Shown here one piece after another: positions 50,101 through 59,100 of a stretch of 64,000 bases of DNA. The DNA comes from Diphasiastrum complanatum (taxonomy: Eukaryota > Streptophyta > Lycopodiopsida > Lycopodiales > Lycopodiaceae), in NCBI GenBank assembly GCA_029204225.1, contig CM055092.1:68084810-68148809 (forward strand), given 5' to 3'. Within the stretch, counting starts at the first letter, position 1. Each line of letters begins with the position of its first letter. The notes beneath the pieces were generated by a model. That model saw only the letters and a program-made list of their open reading frames with translations, ran no database searches and had not been told where the DNA came from. The position numbers and the translations under genes are program-made.

Positions 50101-53100
50101 TCCCTTCTTGTGAAGGGGTAGATGATGATGAGGTTTAATACTTCAAAATGGAATTATAGTTGTCTACATAGTAGCGACGAATGTGACTTTACCATTTAAA
50201 AGGATCCCAAAGGTTATTTTAGTTAGGTGCTTTGTTTTAGCTCTGCCTTCAGGTCCACCACGACAACTCAATAAAGACATTTTCTTGAATTTTGATTTTT
50301 CTCTTATGAGTATTAACTTTGTGAGGCAGATGCAATTCTCCTTCTTTGATAATCATCAAGCTCACACATTGCCAAATCAAACTTGGTCAATGAGAACAAA
50401 CTTGACATTATCATGGTCAAATGTCCTCTTTGCTCATTTTTTGGCTATTCAGCAACTCGCTTAGAGAAAATTGCATGCTTTAGACACATTGACATAGTCC
50501 ATTCTATAACTTGATAATATGTTGACCAAGTTTGACAAATATCAAATCAAACTTGGTCGATTTGCATAGATTTGACACTATCATGATCAAACACATTCTT
50601 TTTTATTTTGTTTTCTATATCACCACCCACTCAAGAAAGTTTTCTCATTCCAAAACATCAATGTAGTCCATTTTGTGATGTGATGACCTATACACCACAG
50701 TTTCATCAATGTTGGCTTGATGCACATTGGAAAATTTTCTCCAATCAAACTTGGATAGTGAGCATAGATCTAATTTTGACATTCAACAACATCCTCTTTC
50801 TCTTTTTTAGTTATTTCAGTCATCTTTTAAAACATAGAATGCCCAGATGCATGCGTACATTCCATTTATGGAATCCAATAGTCCCCCTTTGTGACATCTG
50901 CAGCACAAGACTTCTCTCCAGGTCCTCCACGAGCTGTTGAGCAACCTATTAAGCCGGGGGGAAGCAACAAAAGTGTCAACTTGTAGCATTGCAATCTAGG
51001 TTCTTGTGTTTTCAATTGTTTAGTCAAATTAGTCATTTGGTCTTGACTTTCAATGATTGAACAAATAATCTAAGAGAAGGTTATGATCAAGGTGCACCTT
51101 GGTGGATGATTATGGGACAAGTAAACCTCTCCAATTGTCATTGGACAATATATTTTGGATTTCTAACTCTAATAGAAATGTTCTAGTTTCTTACAAGTGT
51201 GAAATAAAGCCTCGACCCACTTTCCCATAGAGTATTGATTGTTATCTTACACTTAAGCTCAAATGAGATAGGCTTTGAGCATTTTGTAGCTACTAAGTAT
51301 TATGAGCATCTCAACTTAACTAGTACTTAACAACAATTTTGATGTGGGTAGTTTTATAAGCCAATAGTATTCTTTGATCATGTTTAATGGGAGGACTAAA
51401 TCAACTGAAGTCTAGCTACAAATTATCTAAGTTTTCAAATCTTATAGTCAATGTTACTACAAATTCATTTTAGAGGATTTCTATTGATCATCGTGGATAT
51501 CAAATAACAAAACATTCAGAAAATATATTGTTTGACTCTTCTCAAGCTAGACTTTTTCTAATGTGTTGCCTTACATATAAGAACAATCAAAATAAATTAG
51601 TGTGAATTTTTTGTTAATCATTGAGGATTATAAAGCAAATCTTGTTATCTATTTTTTTAGCAACCATTTTGATCTTGGGATATTTGTCCAAGTCAATGGT
51701 ATCTTTTGAGCATGCCAATGGGACAAATGAATCATATCACATTTTGCTAAAACCCTGAAAATCAAGCTACAAATCTTGTTTCCTTTGCTACTATGTGGTC
51801 ATTTTTGCATTGTTACTAGTGATCCATCAATGCATTCTTTGAGAACATGAATCACAACTTGGAAAAGATTCTAATGTGTAAAGGAATATGAAATGAAAAG
51901 ATGCAGGTTGCCGAACTTGACTACATACATGTATATAAGAGAACTATTTTAATCAACAAAAATGAGGAAGCTCATATAAAGAGAAAAGAATCAATAATAC
52001 ATCCTGATTTCTGATCTACAATGCTCCAATCTCTTCTTTTTGCTTGATGTCTGAGATGCAGCTCTCCCTAACACGCTAACTCTTTTCTCCAAATGCTTTG
52101 GTAGACTCCTACCTTGAAGCCATCTTGGGTTGTTTTCCTAACTTCTTCGTACACACATCATAGATGCCTTTATATATTCCTTTCTAGCTATTTTTACTTT
52201 TTTTATGCTAATGTACCTTATTACCATTTATAAGATGTATGGTGGGGACGTATTAATATTGTAGAGTAGTAGTATACATACATAGGCTTCTAACTTCTAT
52301 CAAGTGAAGATTCTCACATGTACATCTTATTTGGCTGAGCACTAACCTGTTGAACTTGCACACAAGGCCAATAGAGCCAAATGACTTCCTACAAGAACTA
52401 GAACTGTAATAACAATGAAGAACTAGTAGACAAAAATAAAAAGCAAGAGTACTTGAATGAGCAATTGAACACTATGTAATCTCTAATAATCTTAAAATAG
52501 AAGCTGTTCAACAATATTTGTGCATCCATAGGTGGTCATCTTCCATAAATTAGTTCATCCTAGGTAGCCACTAGATAGAGTTAATGTGATCTGTGTGTCA
52601 GAATTCCTTTGGCTAAGTATAGTAGGACGGAGCACAAAATCAAAAGCAAAAGCAAAGATCTTCAATCATTCGCAGTGTTCACAAAGCAATCACATCAAGC
52701 AAATTGCAATACAGAGATTACACAAAAAGTGTACATTCGTTCTATTGATTATCTATTATATGCACAAAACATCATCAATGCCAAGAAGGCACTTTTGCCT
52801 ACGTGTCCTGCAGGACATCAAGAAAACCATATGCTTATGTATCCTTAAGTCCTAACTGCCAATTCTTGTTTCATCCGACTATGAAGTGTCATTATATGGC
52901 GACAAATCCTCCCTCCCTTCACAGTCCTCCATAGCAACATCCTAAAAACATCATTTACAATTTTGAATCCTATCATATTCCTCAAATAAACAAAACGATT
53001 TTTAACTAGTGGTTTTTTCATTGTATCCGCAATCATAAAATTAGTGCTACAAAACTTTAATTCCAGTTTTTCTTCCTGCACTAGGTCTCTGACAAAGTGG

Positions 53101-56100
53101 TATTGTATGGCTATGTATTTGCTTTTCTTGTGAAATCCCGCATTTCTGCTAAGGAGCAAACACCCCTGATTGTCATTATACAGCACCATGTCTGTGTTGT
53201 CGATTCTCAGTTCTCCTAGCATGCTTTGCATCAATAGATTTTTTACAACTCCAACTTATGCAGGATCCACCCATCATATATATGTATCCGCTTGTGGACT
53301 TCCGATCATCCAGGTCTCCTCCCCAATCTGAGTCTGCATATCTAGTCATGAATTCCTTCTCGGCTTTGTATGTGAGGCCCAAGCTAGCTGTTTCTTTCAA
53401 GTACCTTATCACCCGCGGCCTGCCAATGCTCTTCTCCTGGGTTACTGAGAAACTGGTTGAGCTTGGTTACTGCTACCCCTAGGTCCGGCCTTGTACACAC
53501 CATGGCATACATTAGGCTGCCTATCGGGTTTCTGTATGGTTTTCCTTTCATCTCCTCCATGTCTTCCGGTGTTAGGACTCATTTCTTTGCTTAGCCTAGA
53601 ATCCTGAAGAAACAAAACGTTTCTATTTACAAAGCTTTGCTAGCTTTCAGCCCTCTGCCTGACGAAAATGTTCGCGAACACGAAAGTCAAATGACACAAA
53701 GCAAAAATGTTCATGAACATCCTGACGAGAAGACACGAATGTGAAAGATTCACGAAAGAGAATCTTTGCGGTACAGCAGGAGAAAGTCAGACGACGAGAA
53801 AATCACATGATCGCGACACCCTTTCTGTCCTCACGCTCCAAAAAGGACCAGCAAGATCATGCAAGTACCTAGAAGTACAGATATCTGATCTGATAGCATG
53901 ACGTCAGCAGATACACTCTAGGTCGTGGCTAATCTGCCACTCTTGTAATTCAAGATTAGTTGTAGATGTTTAGTTACTCTAATCTAGAAGTTTCACAAAG
54001 CGACTATATACTCTCTGGATGATACTTGATAGATATACAGAAAATTAGTCTGATGCTAGTAAGCAATCAAGACGAAAAATACAAAATAGAAATCCGCTTG
54101 TGTGCGAGACAAGTTTTCTGTAAGCAGGATCCATCGAGATCCACAAGTCCGCTAGTAAGCGAGACATTACTCATGGGAGAACTATATTTCTCTCATGCCA
54201 ACGCACTGCGTGGATCCGCATGCAGTGCTTGAAGAATCAGAAAATCAATAGATGATTTTGTAGCTATTGAGCACATGTCACTCTTTTTCATGTCTGATCT
54301 TGAATGCAAATTAGTCTGCTGTTATTCGTATGTCTGATTCACTCTTGTTCATTTAATTCCGCACATTGGTTGAATTCTTGTTGAATGCTACATTAATTTC
54401 TAAACGTAGGTCAGTAGTGCTTGACTGCATTCTGGAGGACTGTAGGAACGATTCAGCTGGCAGTGTCCAAACTACATCCGAATTGCATTGCATCATTTGC
54501 TTCGCGTTCGCGATTCTTTCGTGACTGTGAAGTCTCACTAGTTCGCCTCAGTGGTATCAGATTCTACCTACCTTGTCATAGTCTAACATAGCTAAGAAGC
54601 TATCAGATCCAGGAGGCCAAGCATTTAGACAAACAACCATTAACAAGAGAACAGACTCCAGAAGCAATGGCTCCAATCAGCAGCATACAGAGCAGGATCT
54701 GTACAATTTTTTATTCCTCAGAATCTAACTTTCTAGCCTGGAAAGTTAAGACATCACTGATGCTTAAGGGTGAAGGACTATTCCCCTGGGTGGATGGCAC
54801 AAAGGAGATGCCTATGACATCAGGCAAGGAGCTATGCAAGTGGAGGGAGAAAAATGACAAGGCAGAAGCCTTGCTATCTTTATCCATCGAAGATAGTCTC
54901 ACACTTGACTGGCAACACTCTCCAAAGCTAAGGGGATGTGGGATGCATTGCTCACGAGATTTCAGATGAAATCAAGAAGTCAAATAATGATGCTGGAAGA
55001 TCAACTGACAAATCTACAGTGGGATGGGAAAGACCTCACTTCTTTTGTAAGGAAGATGAAGGATCTATTTCTATCACTACACAACTCTAGAGCAGAGAAT
55101 GCAATGTCAACTGAGAAGCAGCTCACATACCTATTGAGAGCCTTACCCAGATCTTTCTAGACGACGAGAACCCTGCTTGCGAAAGGTCCTACCATGACCC
55201 TCGAAAAGGCAATTGCCGAGATTCGAGAGGAAGTCGAGGCGAGAGAACATCTTGATCACAAAGATGGTTCTGACCAAGCCCTCTACGGCAACAAAGAAAA
55301 ATATAAGAAACAATTTAAACCTAAGAGGGAGTCGAATCAAAGGTAGGATCGTGATCAGCAAGCAGAGGGGACCAACAAAGGCAACTGGAAGAGTAAAAGG
55401 AGGTCAAAGCAGCAAGGTGGAGAAAAGAAGACTTGCATGAAATGCAGACGATATGGACACACAGTCGACACATGCTGGCTCAATCCAAACATTGAGTGTA
55501 CCCACTGCCACAAGAAGGGTCATGTAGCCATTGATTGCCGCCTGAACCCAAGAAACAAATCAGCGCAGATTGATTCCAGTACCAATACTCTGATCACTCA
55601 AGGCAGAAGAAAAGGTAATCTATATCACCTGAAGGTACGCCTACCTACAGATCAGGTGCATCAGACTCATGATGACTCGCCAGACACTCTGTGGCATAGA
55701 AGACTATGCCACATGAACTCAATGGCACTTTACCAAGGAAGCCATCATGGAGCGATAACAGGGATGAGCATCTCGAATGCAACTAGTTCGACCACCTGTG
55801 ATGCATGTTTGAAGGGTAAGATGTCGCACACTCCATTCATCAAAGACTCCTACAGAACGACCAAGATTCTGGAGTTAGTGCATTCTGACATCTGTGGGCC
55901 TTTCAATGTGATCTCAGTAGGAGGCTCAAAATATTATATAACCTTCATTGATGATTATAGTAAATTTGCCATAGTGTACTTTATTCAGAATAAATCTGAA
56001 GCACTTGATAAATTCACAGAATATGTGAATTGGGCTGAGAGATGTACAGGAAACAAAGTGAAGCAGATCATAAAAGATCGGATACACCCAGAAAATCCTA

Positions 56101-59100
56101 GAGGATTTTGGGATGCTGAACTGCAAAGGAGCGAATACTCCAATGCTTGCAGGAACAGTGCTGACAAACGATGATCGTCCGAGGACTGAAGAAGAGAGAG
56201 AATAAATGCAGCTCACACCTTACAGGAAGCTGATAGGTTCACTGATGTACCTTGCAGACAACGCACGCCCTAACATCGCTTATGCAGTGTTCAGGATGAG
56301 CCAATTTTGTACGAATCTAGGCTCGACACATTGGAATATTGCAAAACGAATTTTGCAATTTCTTCAATTAATGAGGGATTATGGCTTGTGTTATTATCGT
56401 GATGCAGGTTTCAGGATGCTTTCCTACAGTGATGCTAGCTGGGCATCCCTCAAGGACGATTGTAAAGGCGTCTCAGGAGGATGCACCATCGCGTCAGGAG
56501 CAGCAGTTCTCTGGGTCAGCAAGAAGCAGACCATTGTGGCTCAGTCATCCTGCGAAGCAGAATATGTTGTAGCAGCAAAGATGGCCAACGAGATAATTTG
56601 GCTAAGGCAGTTCCTGGACGAATTGGGCGAAATAAGGAACGAGCCTCTGGTCTTGCAGATGGATAACACCTCTGCAATACATCTGACGAAAGATCTTGTG
56701 TTCCATTCAAGAACGAAACACATCGCGATCTAATTGAGAAGAAGATGTTGCAGACCACCTTCATCGGAACGAGAGACATGGTTGCAACGAATCCCTACAG
56801 GGGAACATTCCTGCATTCTGAATTTCTCAATGAGTCCGTTTATATATATGCTCAGTCTCATCCATGTTAACTCTTTTCCTCTATCTCTGATGATTTGTAT
56901 CCCTAGTCAATAATGTATTCCTCCCAAATCTTTCATTTCAAAAGTGCCCTTCAATTTTTCTTTAAATTCATTCAAACTCGCTTTATTGTTGCATACTATT
57001 ACCAGATCATCGACATACAATGCAATGGCAAGAAATACCCCTCATTCTTTATGTATAACCCACTGTCAACAAAACATCTTTTAAAACCAATTCCCATAAA
57101 GAATGCATCAATCTTCTGATACCACATTCTAGAGGACTGCTTCAGGCCATATAAAGCTCTTTTGAGGGCACATACTCTGTTAGATCCATCAGTGAAACCA
57201 GGAGGTTGATTCATAGATACCTCTTCTTCTAGATCGTCGTTCAGAAAGGAGGTCCTCACATCCATTTGTTCGATCTCCATTAATCCCCACATGGTTCCCC
57301 GGGCTATCAAGATTCTGAGTGAGCTTAGCTTGACAACTGGTGCAAACGTTTCCATGTAATCTATCCCCTCAATCTGTGAATACCCCTTCGCCACTCTGGC
57401 CTTGTGCCTTTCAATGTTTCCATCTGCACCATACTTTACCTTATATACCTAATTGCATCCTATGGTGCTCCTAAGTCTACCAATTCCTGAGTTGATCTCC
57501 TCTTCCATGGCCACCTTCCAGGCCGATTCCCATTCAGGGCTAGTTTTGGCCTCTTCAAGTGAATCTGGTTCAATACTCCCTTTTTCTTGGATGCTGATGA
57601 AAGTCATTTCATCGTACCTTTCAGGTGCCTTCCCCAATCTTTGTGACCTCATTGGCTCTCTGACCATGTCTTCTAGCGCTGGTACTATTGCTATGGTTTC
57701 AGCCTGGACCTCTTCAATCCTTTCTCATGGGCCTTCTGCTTGGTCTGATATTGTTTCGTTGTCTAGCATTATGTACTTCGCTTGCTTCTCGCTTGACCGT
57801 GCTCCCTCTGTGTCTTCACCTCCTTCTTCGTCAAAAATCACGTCTCTTGATAGAACAACTTTGGAAGTCTGTGGATTGTACACCTTATATCCGAATGCAT
57901 TTTCTAGGTATTCTACAAACACACATGGAAACCCTTTCGGGTCCAATTTCTTCCTCAGTTTGCAGGAATATGAGCATAGGCTCTGCTTCCAAACACACGC
58001 ATGTGTCCCACAGAGGGTTTTCCTCCTAACCACACTTTCTGGTATTTCATCTTTCAGGACCCTACTCGGCACTCTATGGGAAATGTAGGCAGCTGTATTG
58101 ACTGCCTTTGCCCATAAGAATCTCGGGGGGAGGCCTTTGTCAAATAGCATACTCCTGGCCATATTCATGAGGGTGCGGTTTTTCCGCTCTGCAATCCCAT
58201 TTTGCTAAGGGGAATATGACATCGTGAATTCTTGATGTATGCCCTTCTCCTTGCAGAAGTCTTTAAATTTATTTGCAATGAATTCACCTCCATTGTTTGA
58301 TCTGACTCTTTTCAGCCTCCTCCATGTCTGAGTTTCCGCCATTGTGACAAACTCCTTGAATTTGTATGATACTTGGTCCTTGGTCTTCAAAATGTACAAG
58401 AAAGTTTTTCTGCTAAAGTCATCTATACAGGTGAGGAAATACTTCGAGTGTCCAAGTGATTCTGGATTGATAGGCCCACACACATCTGTATGTACCAGCT
58501 CCAAAATTGTCGTCGTCACAGTCCCGCTCCTCCTTTTGAACGGTTCTCTGTGTTGCTTCCCAAGAACACAACTTTCGTATATGTAAGGTTCCCCATCCTT
58601 GATATAATTGAAGCCTGTCACCAGCTCCCTTTTATTCATCACCTCTAACGCTTCCGCTCCCAGGTGTCCTAGCCTCCTGTGCCAAAGAGCATCCTTCCTT
58701 GTCTTCGACACTGCTATGCATGCCTGGTGCTTGATAGTTACACCTAATCCCATTTTATAGAGTCCTTCTTCCATTGCACTGGTCAGCATTTCCCCATCTT
58801 TGAAAATTAGACATTTGTTCTTCAAAAATCTAAGTTCCAATCCATTCTCAAGAAATTTTTTGATAGACAAGAGGGTCTTCGAAATTTTTGGTACAAACAT
58901 CACTCCTCTCAGCAATCCTTCTCTATCTCCTTCGAGTTTCAGGAGTACACTCCCACTTCCTGGGGATTCAATTGATTGGTTATTCCCCACAATCACCCTC
59001 TTGTCTTGGCGATTTTCCATGTAGTCTGTCAGCACTCCTTTATCGTTTGTCATATGCACTGTGTTGTGGCACCAGAGTCTAAGTACCAATTGTCATCTCT

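Larger units (their letters stand above)
47490..52579. other. KANADI intron 5, left part
   Basis: Non-coding DNA before copia E. It includes a minus-strand LTR with primer-binding site (48,830-49,215) and degenerate tandem repeats (50,365-51,780). No other gene is seen. Confidence 0.7.
53605..56789 (+). mobile_element. Ty1/copia element D nested in E, internally deleted
   Basis: Complete 946-bp 5' LTR, primer-binding site, gag, integrase part and RNase H part of the A/C family. Two internal deletions, compared with A, remove the protease (near 55,568) and the second half of integrase plus most of RT (near 56,070). It ends inside RNase H sequence at GACATGGTTG, a few bases before the right target duplication, with no 3' LTR. 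Confidence 0.8.
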
